In this document: positions 1-11,764 of the stretch, piece by piece
Layout of the letters: the number at the start of each line of letters is the position of its first letter
Numbering within the stretch: the stretch's first letter is position 1
Source of the DNA: Cladorhizidae sp. MBARI D1340-BT2
Lineage: Eukaryota; Porifera; Demospongiae; Poecilosclerida; Cladorhizidae
Direction of reading: 5' to 3'
DNA length: 64,000 bases
Assembly (NCBI GenBank): GCA_028752905.1
Contig: JAQNBH010000013.1
Span: 41,421,907 to 41,485,906, forward strand
Notes under the pieces: model-generated
The model's database searches: none
Told to the model about the DNA's origin: nothing
Seen by the model: only the letters and a program-made list of their open reading frames with translations
Program-made: the position numbers and the translations under genes

Positions 1-762
1 TTAGTCAAACCCAACCCTTTACCAACTGGGATAGTGTCTGGAGACAGCAGCATTGGAAATCTAATATCCAACAAGGTAAATAAAGTTATGCACAAATACC
101 TAATTAGCCCTCCTAACACTCCTGTGATTATTGGATTGGGAATGTGTATTACTTTGCACGGATGTGCAAGTGCCTTATTGCAATGAGTTAACAATTGGTA
201 AAGATTCTTGCCGAGAATCTGCCAGGTCAGGCATATTTAAGATGAGGTGAGGATCAAGTCTCTAGCAGCTAATTAGTAGCTGTCAATTTTACCAACTAGT
301 AGCTGTAACTATACTAAGTTCTGCCATCAACTACTTGATTTTGACTTGTAGAGCATCAGTACTCTTCCTCCCTAATCATGGTCATCACTCGTGTTTCTAT
401 ATATTATATGTACTGTCAAGTTATAATAATAATAAATACTAGTGGGTGCTAATTAGTGCACACTTGTCTCTGCCCACAGCCTTCAAGAAGGTCAGTCAGC
501 CAGTGGTTGCTGGGAGCATTTATATCCAAGAGGCCTCCACCTGGCGAAGATGAGGGCAGAAGAGCTCCCTCCACCACATCCTGAGGGGGAGGGATCACAG
601 GCTGCTAGGCCACACCCATAACCATTATATTAATTGGAAGTTTCCTTCTGGACAAAGGAAGTCTTCAACTCTTACAAGTTCCATTATCTGTTGTGAGTGG
701 AGGACAATAAAAGCTTCATTGAATCATGCATTATAATTCATCAAGTAATTGCCAACAGAAAA
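1..762. other. Intergenic region 3' of the TRIM-NHL gene
   Basis: No gene recognised. It lies downstream of the minus-strand TRIM-NHL stop codon. I see no canonical AATAAA poly(A) signal on the minus strand here; the AATAAA-like strings are on the plus strand. An ACCCTTTACC motif sits at 14-23, and an inverted partial match (TTGGTAAAG) at 195-203, so a short decayed inverted-repeat element of about 190 bp is possible but weakly supported. Confidence 0.4.
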
Positions 763-2644
763 CTAAAATATATCAATTTTATTAGAGTCCATGTCAGTAG
801 CATACACAAACCCATCTTGATCTACATACACATCAGAATAGTCCCCACCACCAAATGAGGTGACATAGTCTCCCTCAGTGGTGAACACTACTATCCTACA
901 TACACCAAAATCTGCCACATACACATACTGACCAGCTACACACACACCACATGGAGACTCCAACCTCTTCACACCACCCTCATCACATCCAAAGGAGCGT
1001 AGGAATGCACCATCATTACTGAAGACTTGAATACTAGAGCTCCCAAGACTACTGACGTACATGTTTTGATGACTGTCAGGTGATAGGCACCACAATGTGT
1101 TTTTATCTGTACCAACAATCTGTCTCACATATTTCAGTTCTCTGTCGTACACCATGATCCTACCGCCATTGCCACGTTCAGTAACCATCACTTCATCTCC
1201 AACTACTACAACATCGATATGTCCTGGACCTTTCACTTGCTGGACTCTGTGCACTTGAACCTTGCTGCAGTTCTTGTTCGACTTGAAGATTCGATTAGTG
1301 CCATTATCAGTGAAATAGATGTTGTCTTCACTGTCTACAGCAATACCTCGTAAACGTTGAAATTTATGTTCTGAGTGATTGATAGTTCTCAATCTTTTCC
1401 CCTCTCTATCCAACACAACGACATCTCCTTCATATTCAATGACTATAATCTCACACACGGAGTTGACAGTGATACCACTAGACATTGTTATACCACCCCA
1501 CACCTTGACAGGCTTGTCTAGTTGAGTGGGTGGGATGGGGACAAGCACAGGAAAGGGACTGCCTGCTACTTGATTCCCATCCAATGAGATCGTAAGTTTG
1601 TGTCGTCCACGGTGAGTGGGTGTGAACTGGATACGATATTTGTCGGTTCCAATTTCTCTGGTGCTGGATTTGATGTGAGCTCCACTGTGCAGACACTTCA
1701 TATGGCAGTCTATTTGAACAGCACGTTTGGCTGGCTTGTTGCCACAGAGTTGAGTGGTGCACAAGACCACTTCCGATAACTTCCCAGCCTCAGCCTTGCT
1801 GGACACAGTGTTGATGACTAGAGTGATGGGAAGTCGAGTTATCTTAGCCTGGGTCTGGAGGAGCTGCTCCAGGGCCTCAGCACAGCTCACCTCCACCGCT
1901 ACATCGACCTCCTCCATTGGCGTAAGCTTCTGCCCCAGCTTGGCGCTGTCTTCAATTATTTTTTCCTGGATCCTACTCTCCATCTCAGCATGTGAGCACA
2001 TAACTTCATCATTGGAACAATGCTTCACACACTGCTCGGTGTAGTCCACAATGCTCTGCACCTCTGCAAGGGAAATCATTATGTCCATCTTCTGTCCTCC
2101 AAGCTTCTCCATTTTCTGACAGACTCTCTTTTTGGCCTCCTCTAACATCTTCTGTTTGTGCCTTTCAATGATAGCGTGCAGCTCCTCGAAGGACTTCCCG
2201 ATCGTGTTGGCTACAGACTCTCCCTGGGCTGCTAGCTCAGATTCTGTGGTCTGTATCTCCTTAACAGCACTAGAGAGATTGGCCGCCATTTTTCTCAGAG
2301 GCCTCAAGCTCTCCATCAGCTCCTTTCTCTTGTGAGCTATTACGTGGTCCTTGCTAAGAGCTCTCTTCTGCTTTGCATAGAGTTCTTTCAGGCGGTTTAT
2401 ATGGAAAGCCGTTTTGAGGCGGTCTTCATTGCCCTCAGGCAGGGTGGTCTCATGGCGACACTCTGGGCAAGGGAAAGGCTGGTCTTTGCCTGTCCTGAGG
2501 GCTAGCTTGAGGATGCAGTGCTTGCAGTAGCAATGGAGGCAAGGGAGGGCCTTGGGCAGTGTAGTGCTCCTGGCAGATGGAACATGTGATCTCCTTCTGT
2601 AACTCCATCAAATACTTCTCAGCTTCCTCCATGTCTCTAGCCAT
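763..2644 (-). CDS. TRIM-NHL protein (RING, coiled coil, filamin, NHL), E3 ubiquitin ligase-like, with a frame break in the RING
   Basis: Members of this family (TRIM2/TRIM3/TRIM71 type) are RING E3 ubiquitin ligases that bind partners or RNA through a C-terminal NHL propeller. The ATG at 2644 has a strong start context (A at -3, G at +4). The first exon-like frame carries CSIC of the RING. Near 2557-2560 the frame shifts by one base extra or two missing. The next frame continues with the remaining RING ligands (CLHCYCKHC, then CPEC) and runs into a 517-residue open frame with ATG at 2316 and TAG at 763-765. In that 517-residue part: coiled coil about 1-130, filamin/Ig-like domain about 165-262 (ends GSPFPVLV), and about six NHL blades from 265 to the C-terminus. 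The usual B-box is absent; only a KDHVIAH tail resembling its end remains. No intron is needed. The break could be a true pseudogenising mutation or a sequence error. The family call is firm; functional status is uncertain. Confidence 0.85.
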
Positions 2645-3400
2645 GGTTGCAATGTTTAGAGAGAACTAGTAGTTGAGAAACACTTTAGATACAGAACTTC
2701 AGCAGACACAAGAGCTACAGGAAACAGTGCAAATCGGGTGTGACCTTAATTATATTCATGAGTGATGATGTAATGCTGCACCCACAAAAGAGGGCGTGTC
2801 ATCTGGTATTGCACATGTGCAGAGACAAGACTGGGATTGTGTCACATGTTGGTAGTAAGGCAGTTACTACACATAAGATGTGTAATTATATTATAGTCTC
2901 AACTTTCTTTGATGCTGTAGAGAGAGGAGAGTGGTAGTCATGCAGCCATACATATGTATTGTCCAAGCAGATAAGGAGAACTCTCCCAGGCCTACTGCAC
3001 ACTACATGTCCCATGCCCTCCACCAGACCTGATTCAGGTGCAGCCTAGGAAACACACTGGTGTGTGTATGTGGGCTAGTAGCCACAAGAGATAGCCTTTT
3101 TGTCTCCAAACAGGTGGTGAGATATATGGGGGTAGAGCTCTCTCTCTCTTCATTATTATATAACTTGCCCCTCGAGTTGTCCGCACAGAAAATAGCTCAA
3201 GCAATACAGAACACCGTCCACCTGCCGGCCCTACGCTATCCAGGGCTGCTCTGCCAGCCACACATGATGGACACTAGGATTACAACCATCAAGGAACTGA
3301 GTGGGAAGTACCTGGTGCAGCCAAGAGGCTCATATGAAGAGTAAAAATAAGTCAACAAATACCTGGAGGAGTATATTAAGTTGATTATAGTCAAGTAGTT
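2645..3400. other. Intergenic, upstream of the TRIM-NHL gene
   Basis: No gene recognised. The open frames are short and unlike known families. A 28-base string at 3092-3119 ending in CTCCAAACAGGTGGTG looks like a splice acceptor and recurs at 6736-6763 with two differences. Confidence 0.35.
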
Positions 3401-3405
3401 AAAAG

Positions 3406-5150
3406 TCAAAGTGCCAATAAGAGGTGTTGAATATAGTGCTTAAATTGCCCAAGTGTTATAATGTAATTGGGAGGAGTCCCAGAGCCTAGCAGTAGCAGGG
3501 GAAATGAGAGGTAAGCAGACTGAGTTCTGCATGGGATTAGCAGATGATTACAGGTCTGGGGTGGAAGGATCGAAAGTTGTGAGGGAGGAGGTTGGCTTGG
3601 TGGTGACTTCACGCTGGTACTAGTACATTGGTAATTACTATAACTAGGTGTGCTACAATTGGAATACTGAATTTTCCAGTGGAACTATTATTCAGTGAGT
3701 AACTTCTATTCGAGTGAACGGGAGGCTAGAAGGAAAATCTGTTATTGTGAAGAAGTTTGAAGAATAAGTTAAGTTTGGCATTATGGGATAGAAATGGAGG
3801 ATAAAGCTTAGTGAGTAGGACCATTGTTTACTACACAATTTACAGGTCTCAAGATGAGATGAAAGATGAGACAATTGAGAGTCCCTGAGGAAAGAACAGT
3901 ACTCCAGATGACGGGTAAGAGAAGTGTAGAGGCAAAGAAGAGGAGAAGTGTCTGACTAGCAGTAGAAATGACGGTAGAGAAGACCAAGTCATTTACTGGT
4001 CTTGGAAGAGATGTAAAAATGTGATAGGTCCAGGATAGAGATGAAGAAAAGAGGATTCCCGGGTACTTGAACTCAGTCACCAACTGAAGTGGAGAACCAG
4101 TGGTGCACAGAGGTGGGTAGGGCCTTATTAAGAAGAGATTGTTTATAAGAAATAAGCATGCATTTAGACTTCATTAGATTAAGTGTGAGAGATTGGGGAA
4201 CAAGCCAGGCAGAGATACAGTTTAGGTCTTTCTGAAAGACAGAAAAATCAGAATGAGAATTGATGGGGCGAAAAAGAAGGATTTCATCGATGTAGAGAAT
4301 AAGCTTAGAGGAGACAGACAAGGGCACGTTACACACACCATTGACATAAGTGATAAAGAAGAGAGGACCTATTATAGATCCCTGAGGGACACCAGAAGAT
4401 ACAGGCACAGGTGAGGAGGTGGTGCCTGTGACCATCACTTGTTGCAGACGTGCTGAAAGGTAGGAATGAAGCCAGTTAGTGAGGTAACGAAGGAAGTGCA
4501 GGAAGGAAAGAAGATCAATTAATGGTTTGTGAGGAACAGAATCAAAGGCCTTTTTGAGATCTAGAAAACAAGCGCCTATCAGTTTGAAGAAGAGAGTGAA
4601 AGGAATGATTGGCCAAGAGAAGGGCTGATGAAGTGGACCAGTGGGGAAGAAAACCAAATTGAGAAGAAGAGTTCAATACAGAATTTGTCAAGGAGAGAGT
4701 GAATGTGCTTTTCAAGCAGCTTACAAATTGGAGGGAGTAATGAAATGGGCTGGTAGTCAGAGGGATTGACAATGAACATTTAGGCTGGGAACAATGAAGG
4801 AGTTTTTCCAATCAATTGGAAGACGTCCTTGAGACAAGGATAAGTTAAAGATATATGTAAGGGGAGCAACTATGGATAGGCATGTGGATTTGAGCATTCT
4901 AGAGGAGGTCAAATCAAGGCCAGAAGCTGTGGAAGAAGGTAAATGAGAAATCAAGCCAGAGAGAGTCAGGAGGACAGGATGGTTGAGGTGGTTCAACAGA
5001 TGCCACTTCTGGGCTGCAGTCAGGGACTGTGCAGTGCCACAGGAAGTTCTGGATGACTTAAATTGAGAGTAAATACTAGCAATGTCCAGCAGAGTACAGG
5101 CGGGTTGAGGACTGCCATCTGCACAACCATCAGAGAGGTGTTGTGTGACA
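3406..5150 (-). pseudogene. Decayed non-LTR retrotransposon reverse transcriptase (CR1/L2/Jockey type)
   Basis: Read on the minus strand from 5150 to 3406, the reverse transcriptase blocks appear in order but in changing frames. They are a thumbless N-terminal block (LPIDWKNSFIVPS, near 4800), a DYQPISLL finger block (near 4740), the first catalytic block FLDLKKAFDSVPH (near 4540), SGVPQGSIIGPLFF (near 4390), and the second catalytic block at 4283-4294. A post-RT segment FKYPGILFSSSLSWTYHI follows (near 4070), and then a short C-terminal tail ending QFKHYIQHL (near 3420). The second catalytic block reads YIDE where active enzymes have YADD. Several frame changes and stops separate the blocks, and no endonuclease domain is seen, so this is a dead 5'-truncated copy. 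The clade is a best guess from block style. Confidence 0.8.
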
Positions 5151-5156
5151 CAGCAG

Positions 5157-5396
5157 GAGAGGGGAGGACATGAGCACAGACAAGCAGGGGAGGGGAGGAC
5201 ATGAGCACAGGCAAGCAGGGGAGGGGAGGACATGAGCACAGGCAAGCAGGGGAGGGGAGGACATGAGCACAGGCAAGCAGGGGAGGGGAGGACATGAGTA
5301 CAGGCAAGCAGGGGAGGGGAGGACATGAGCACAGGCAAGCAAGGGAGGGGAGGACATGAGCACAGGCAAGCAGGGGAGGGGAGGGTGTGAGCAGTG
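5157..5396. repeat. 31-bp minisatellite, about 7 copies
   Basis: The string GACATGAGCACAG recurs at 5167, 5198, 5229, 5260, 5291, 5322 and 5353, an exact 31-bp period, with a diverged eighth start near 5384. Units are almost identical and purine-rich on the plus strand. Because 31 is not a multiple of three, all three minus-strand frames cycle through the same repeated peptide, which produces false overlapping ORFs. It sits immediately upstream of the decayed reverse transcriptase. Confidence 0.93.
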
Positions 5397-5769
5397 AGAC
5401 CTGGGAGAGTCCCATCATGCAAAGTTGAGAAGGTCAGGATTCTAGCGACCCTTTCACGGACCTGACGATGACGTGGAGCAACTGGAAACTAATGAAATAC
5501 TAGTCCATGTCTGAGGACTAGCTTTCTTTCCAACTGGGCTAGGGCCCTGGCCTCCATTTTCTCTCATTGTGTTTTGTGGTCGTGTCAGCTGAACAGGTCC
5601 TGGGAGGAGCCATTGTGGAGGCCAAATGAGTGACATGCCCAGTCAGACTATCTTAGTTTGGGATAAATTGTGTACGCCCTCCAATGGTAGTGATAGAAGT
5701 TTAAATTATTTGAAGCCAGTGGTAACCATTGGAAATACACTACTCCCACTTTTTAAAGTCAATACTTTT

Positions 5770-5773
<4 letters not shown>
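5397..5773. other. No gene seen
   Basis: Sequence between the 31-bp minisatellite and a CA repeat. The minus-strand frame 5454-5636 is open but matches no family I recognise. It may be the 5' part of the neighbouring retroelement. Confidence 0.3.
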
Positions 5774-5811
<38 letters not shown>

Positions 5812-5832
5812 CACACAAACACACACACACAC
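5774..5832. repeat. CA microsatellite
   Basis: About 38 bases of uninterrupted CA dinucleotides followed by an interrupted tail (GCACACAAACAC). Confidence 0.95.
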
Positions 5833-5982
5833 TACACTGATTAGCCAACACAATGATGTTTTGGCAGTTAACAGGTAACTTTCACAGGCAGTTATATAAT
5901 TATAGCATGCAAGGGTGGCTACTATTCAAAGTTACATCATAATTATGTTGTGAGTGGCAGACTCTCTATTCTGACTTGTCTA

Positions 5983-6138
5983 CAAGAGGCACACACAAGC
6001 AGTTATGGCTGCTCCAGTAACAAGAGGCACACACAAGCAGTTATGGCTGCTCCAGTAACAAGAGGCATACACAAGTAGTTATGGCTGCTCCAGTAACAAG
6101 AGGCACAGACAAGCAGTTATGACTGCTCCAGTAACAAG
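5983..6138. repeat. 38-bp tandem repeat, 4 copies
   Basis: The unit starting CAAGAGGCACACACAAGC and ending GGCTGCTCCAGTAA starts at 5983, 6021, 6059 and 6097, an exact 38-bp period. Copies differ by a few substitutions. Confidence 0.95.
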
Positions 6139-6442
6139 TTGATTGTGTCATGGTCGTGATTTCTCCTCTGCTAGTAGATGGGTCTTAACAGGTTTGTAAG
6201 TCATAGCTTCTGAGCTAGCTGTGTACTGGAGCATTGGCAAGCCTTTTCTATAAGAAAGTTGTGCCACAAGAAAGGCTTAGCAAACCCTAAGATAGCTTGA
6301 GTCAGCCATAGTGTGCAAGTCTTTCCCTCAGGTCTAGCTGAGTAAGGTACTCAAGCTCTACACTATAAAGTGTCAGTAGTTGAATAAGATCTAGACAGTC
6401 AATACTTGCAACCAGAACCAGGTCTAGTGGATTCATATCACA

Positions 6443-6480
<38 letters not shown>

Positions 6481-7182
6481 ACACACGAAGCTCATACATG
6501 AAGTATGCAGCCCTTGATTCATATCAGCTGGTCCACTGCTCAGTGTTGCTTAAGTCTTGCTAGTGTAGATATGAGGTCATCATGATTTATGGGAACAGGG
6601 TGCTGCTGTTGAAGTCTCCTCAAGCATATCGGGTTGCCTTGGAATGTGGTATGTAACTATATATAGTGTTGTGTTGGTGCAGCAGTGGTGCCCACACATT
6701 CTCTACATCTCTATCACACACAGACTCAAACATGCTAGTCTTTTTGTCCCCAAACAGGTGGTGTGTGGTGGAACTCATTTCTTCAATTGTAAATATTATA
6801 TGTACACACACCTTGTAATTATATATCTATATCTTCACCAGCAAACTACCTTCTAAGTATAATTATATATATACACATATAATATATATAATTTTATATA
6901 TCACATTATGATTATTTACACATTATTATATATTAAATAGAGAGGGAGATTGATGGCTATGTATGTGCATAAGCAACACTCACAAGAAGTATAAAGTTGA
7001 TTGAGCATTTTATTTTGCAGGTAGACAGACATCTTACAAATTCCATGCCTCCCCAATCACTTGTCTTTTGCTTGCAATAGACCCCTTACCAACCTAACCC
7101 CACAATGCCCACTTAGAGAGAGCTATCTTTGACACTAAAATCAACTGTATGGTAGTTGCCACCATTATGCCAGTAGGCCAGC
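6139..7182. other. Intergenic; includes a second CA repeat and AT-rich sequence
   Basis: No gene recognised. A CA microsatellite lies at about 6439-6487 and an AT-rich stretch at about 6855-6935. At 6736-6763 is the second copy of the acceptor-like 28-base string found at 3092-3119. Confidence 0.5.
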
Positions 7183-7327
7183 CTGGGGGAGGAGAGAAGA
7201 GAAGGAGTACATGTGGGAGGAAGAGGAGGAGATGAGGAGGAGGTAGAGGTAGGGCAGGAGCAGGAGGAGAAATAGGAGGAGTAGGCGGTGGAGAAGAGGA
7301 GGGAGAGAGGGAGGAGGAGGAGAAATA
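7183..7327. repeat. Polypurine tract rich in GGA
   Basis: About 145 bases almost entirely A and G on the plus strand, dominated by GGA and GAGGA runs with few pyrimidines. The minus-strand ORF here (Pro/Ser-rich) is a by-product of this composition. Confidence 0.85.
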
Positions 7328-7341
7328 CAAGACACTAACTA

Positions 7342-7530
7342 GCCAATGATGGGGTCAGCAAAGCTGGCAACTCAAGGCTCTCATAAGATATGGACAACCA
7401 GGACCAGGCCAATGATGGGGTCAGCAAAGCTGGCAATTCAAGGCATATGGACAACCAGGACCAGGCCAATGATGGGGTCAGCAAAGCTGGCAACTCAAGG
7501 CTCTCATAAGATATGGACAACCTGGGCCAG
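7342..7530. repeat. 66-bp tandem repeat, 3 copies (middle copy 57 bp)
   Basis: GCCAATGATGGGGTCAGC starts copies at 7342, 7408 and 7465. Copies 1 and 3 are 66 bp. Copy 2 is 57 bp through a 9-bp internal loss after CAAGGC. The overlapping ORFs on both strands reflect the repeat (66 and 57 are both multiples of three). Confidence 0.95.
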
Positions 7531-7735
7531 CAGAAACACTGACCATCATCCCTTATTGTATGATCATCAAACCAGCCACCCACACCAACTTTTGTATTGC
7601 TCAGCCTACAAAACAAATTAAGTCTTAAAAACAGAAAATGGAGGGAGGGGGAGGATGCAACCTAGGCTTCTTAGGAGCACTCCATGACTCAAAATAAAAG
7701 ATGGGGCGGATCACCTAAATTTTTTTTACTGTTAC

Positions 7736-8456
<721 letters not shown>

Positions 8457-8674
8457 TAATATTTAGTAACAACATAAATATAAGATGAACTTAAGGAGCA
8501 CATTAAAATTCCAGCCCTTACGGTGATAGTACTAGGAAGAGCAAATGTGCGGCCCAATCCTGCACCACACCATATATATAGCAGAGGCCAAAATAACCTA
8601 TGCTGAAAAATACAATAGGAGGGGGAATAAGTGTCAACCACAAATAGACTTGAGGCAAAAATCATTTGATGGGG

Positions 8675-8911
8675 TCACATGATATCTCCTTGTACTGACA
8701 TCACATTAAACATGCACAACCTCTTCACAGGCAACTCCACCCACCACAATAAGTTGGGCCGGACGTGCAGAGGAATCTTCTGCACTCTCTTGTGCAGAAC
8801 TATGTTGAGGAAGTGGACAGAGATGAGGAGGAGGATGCAGATGATGGCTGTGATCAGAGCTGCCGGGGTCATGTGGCCAGTGAATATCAGCTGAAAATAC
8901 TTGAGGCTTCT
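8675..8911 (-). CDS. Candidate spliced exon with one membrane segment (function unknown, weakly SLC26-like)
   Basis: On the minus strand a long pyrimidine run (8914-8939) ends in CCCAG with AG at 8912-8913, a textbook splice acceptor. The frame that follows is open to TGA at 8675-8677. It encodes a hydrophobic helix (AALITAIICILLLISVHFL), then a basic stretch and KIPLHV. A one-base frame change near 8755-8766 would continue as PAQLIVVGGVA, which resembles the layout of SLC26/SulP anion transporters after a helix. That resemblance is weak and from memory. No neighbouring exons were found, so this may be an isolated exon, a pseudoexon, or chance. Confidence 0.3.
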   Translation of the reverse strand, partial: RSLKYFQLIFTGHMTPAALITAIICILLLISVHFLNIVLHKRVQKIPLHVRPNLLWWVELPVKRLCMFNVMSVQGDIM

Positions 8912-8939
8912 CTGGGAAGAAGGAAAAAGAGAAAAACTT

Positions 8940-9661
8940 AGAATGGGGAGGGCAGGGCTGGAGCAATGGCTGGAGCTAAGGCTATATATAGAACAATGGT
9001 GAGTGCTAGACAGTTGATGTAATAATGGAGACAGCAAGCTAGTCTTGCTGGCCTGACTCTCATGCACACACACACACAGAAAGAGAGAGGCTGGTCCACC
9101 TCACATGGTCACTTGTGTTGCACAGTCAGCAAATGTGGTGGCAGCTGCTCGTGTTAAACACGAAGAAGAAAAAACATGCTAGATTCCTGTGCTGGGGAAG
9201 AGAGGCTGGCGAAGAGAGGCTGGCCAACAAGACTAAGAGAGAAAACAGTAAAAAGATAAATAAATATGTAGCTATTGCACACCTCACAGACTGAGCCTAG
9301 GTGTGCTTGCCTGTCACTTGCTACAGCCTCTTTCATGCCATACAACAAGGAACTTTAGTGGAGTGAGACAGGTGGTTAAGGATGCAGCTGCCATGCTCCC
9401 ACTTTGCAGAGGAAGAAATTCAGCATCAGCAGACTCGTTAGGATGGGTGGCTAGAATGATGCCGGGAACAGGTCTCAAATTCTAAGTAAGGATCGCTGGA
9501 GGTGGGGCTAGTCCATGTTGTGGATTGGATAGTAAAAGAAACAAAAACTGCGTCCTGGCTCCAAAATTGCGTCGTATAGTGCAGTAGCTGAGAACAGCAT
9601 TACTACGCGCTCATCCCAACCATCACCATCGTTGTAGTCTAAGCGGTAGTTGCTTGGCAAG
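8940..9661. other. No gene seen
   Basis: Upstream of the candidate exon on its strand, so it would be intron if that exon is real. It holds a short CA/GA run near 9060-9090. Short ORFs here match nothing I recognise. Confidence 0.3.
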
Positions 9662-9697
9662 ACCCTTTACCAACCTATACGAGTGTTGGTAAAGGGT
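9662..9697. repeat. Perfect palindrome built on ACCCTTTACC
   Basis: The left arm ACCCTTTACCAAC (9662-9674) and its exact reverse complement GTTGGTAAAGGGT (9685-9697) flank a 10-base loop. All 13 arm positions pair. Confidence 0.9.
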
Positions 9698-10044
9698 GAC
9701 ATATGGTGCCGCAGAAAGTAATATCTGGAGATGGACACTGAGCTCGCTGCATCTCTAGCCAGCTTCTCTATGTATACGGATAGTTGGCAAAGAAATCATG
9801 TAATAATATCTCTGGGGGAGTTCAAATTTAGACATAAACTTAGCGTAATATTTTGTCCACCCTAGCATCATTTTCGTACTACGTATGCCACGTGACACCT
9901 TTATAATCTTCTAAGTCCGCACCCCAGTGCAGTGCAAAAAAGATGAGGGGCGAGTTTTTTTTGGTGTGTGGGGAGGGGCCCTATGTTCGACCCTTTACCA
10001 GAATTTTAGACGAGACCGGTATAAACCCATGGCATTGCCAGTCC
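9698..10044. other. No gene seen
   Basis: Unique sequence left of the hAT element. Another ACCCTTTACC copy lies at 9990-9999, and a T-run is at about 9957-9963. Confidence 0.4.
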
Positions 10045-11654
10045 CAGTGTTGCCATAGTGTTGGATTTTATCCAAACTGTTTGGATTTTTGACCCTTAAA
10101 TTTTCTGTTTGGATTTTATCAATAAATGTTTGGATTTTTCATCATTAAAAAATGGTTGAATATCAAACCATGTGCAGCCATTTCAAAACCACTCTGTGGT
10201 ATTAGCTGAGTGTGGTCATTTTGTGGTCACCTGGTCTGTGCAGGAATATTCCTGCACAGTCCTGTGTTCACCCAGGTCTGGCAGGAATATGCCTGCAGAG
10301 CCAGAATCCTTTGATCTATGTGCATGCTCATGCATGAGCCATCTGGTTGGGTATTTAAAGCCTGATTTGCTGCAAGAGTTAAAATCTTTCACAGTGAGTG
10401 TCAGAGAGAGTTAGCTATGGCATCTTCAGAACCCAGTACTTCAAGGTTACCAGAAGAAGATTCTTCAGATATGGATTCTGACTCTGATAATGAGGTTTCA
10501 CAAATTGACATTGACAGTCAAATCTCTACATCTATCAGGTCTTCTAACACTCAGAAAAATATGGTATGGGTGTACTGCCTCTACAGTCCTACTTTGGGCC
10601 AATAGAGAGGAGTCTGTAATCAGTGCAGAAGTACTCTTCGCATATTTCCTTGGAGAGCACCATCTTGCCTTTCGATTTTCAATTGGGAGATCATTGTACC
10701 AAACTATTCAAGTTGATGTTTCCTGATTCTTCTATATATTGCTAAAGACTTGAAGTGCAGTCGTACTAAAGCAACAGCTGTGTTGAAAGTTATTGCCCAG
10801 GATTGTTGGAAAACCATTTACGCAGCAGTTAGAGAGACTAAATACTTCAGCCTCCAAACTGATGAGACAAATGATATTACCGTTAGTTTACACAACAAGC
10901 TGCTATTATGCTTCGATTCTTCGATAACACCCAAGGATAGGTGAGATGTGTCTTCTTTGCCCTAGAGAGTGTAAAGAGGGCAACTGCAGAGCTGCTATTT
11001 AACGCAATCGATAAGCATTTTCAAGAATCCACTACCCTCCTTTATGATAATCTTGTCAGATTAGGAACAGATGGGGCCAATGTAAATGTTGGAAGCACGA
11101 AATTCAGTGATGTCATGGTTATGATGTAAGCAGCCAGCTTTAGTTGCTCTTCATTGTTATTGTCACATAGCAGCACTAATAGCAAATGAGGCCTGCAAAG
11201 TCTTGCCTGATGAATTGGAAGATCTTACAACTGAAGTATGGTATTATTTCCAGAAGAGCCCAAGGAGGCTGCGAAGAATTTCAGAGTTTTGTGGAATGCA
11301 AGCCACACAAGTTGTTAAAAGCATACCAAACATGATGGCTCAGCCTTGAAACTTGTGTAAATCGTCTTATCGAGCAATATGAAGCCTTACTCTCATACTT
11401 TCAAAGACTGAGTATAAGCAGGCAGTAGTGAGAAGAGTAAAAAATTTACTTGAAAAGCCTCTGACCAATGCTTACTTGTTCTTTCTATGTTCTGCATTAC
11501 CAATTGTTAATAATTTCAACAGGCAAGGGCGTAGGAAGCGGTGCGACCGGTGAGGCCATGGCCTTACCACTTTCTGAGAGAGCGGCCAAGGGCAGAATCC
11601 AGATCAACAAAATTAATATTATTTGCGCATGCCTAAATCTAGTCTGGCGTGGCG

Positions 11655-11692
11655 AACCCTTTACCTTCCAATGATTGGGAAGGTAAAGGGTT
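11655..11692. repeat. Second perfect palindrome built on ACCCTTTACC
   Basis: The left arm AACCCTTTACCTTCC (11655-11669) pairs at all 15 positions with GGAAGGTAAAGGGTT (11678-11692) across an 8-base loop. It lies inside the 5' non-coding part of the nested hAT. The inner arm bases differ from those of the palindrome at 9662-9697, yet both are perfect. Confidence 0.9.
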
Positions 11693-11764
11693 GATTACTA
11701 TAGTTTGTGCAGCTAACCTGTCACTTAGTGTTAGCTTTGTTTTCGAAGTCTTCATCGAGACGAC

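Noticed and set aside
3060..3344. Plus-strand 94-codon gene
   Set aside because: It has no ATG start, no recognisable domain and no family match.
5020..5422. Pro/Cys/Leu-rich secreted protein
   Set aside because: Three overlapping frames show the same peptide because the 31-bp period rotates the frame.
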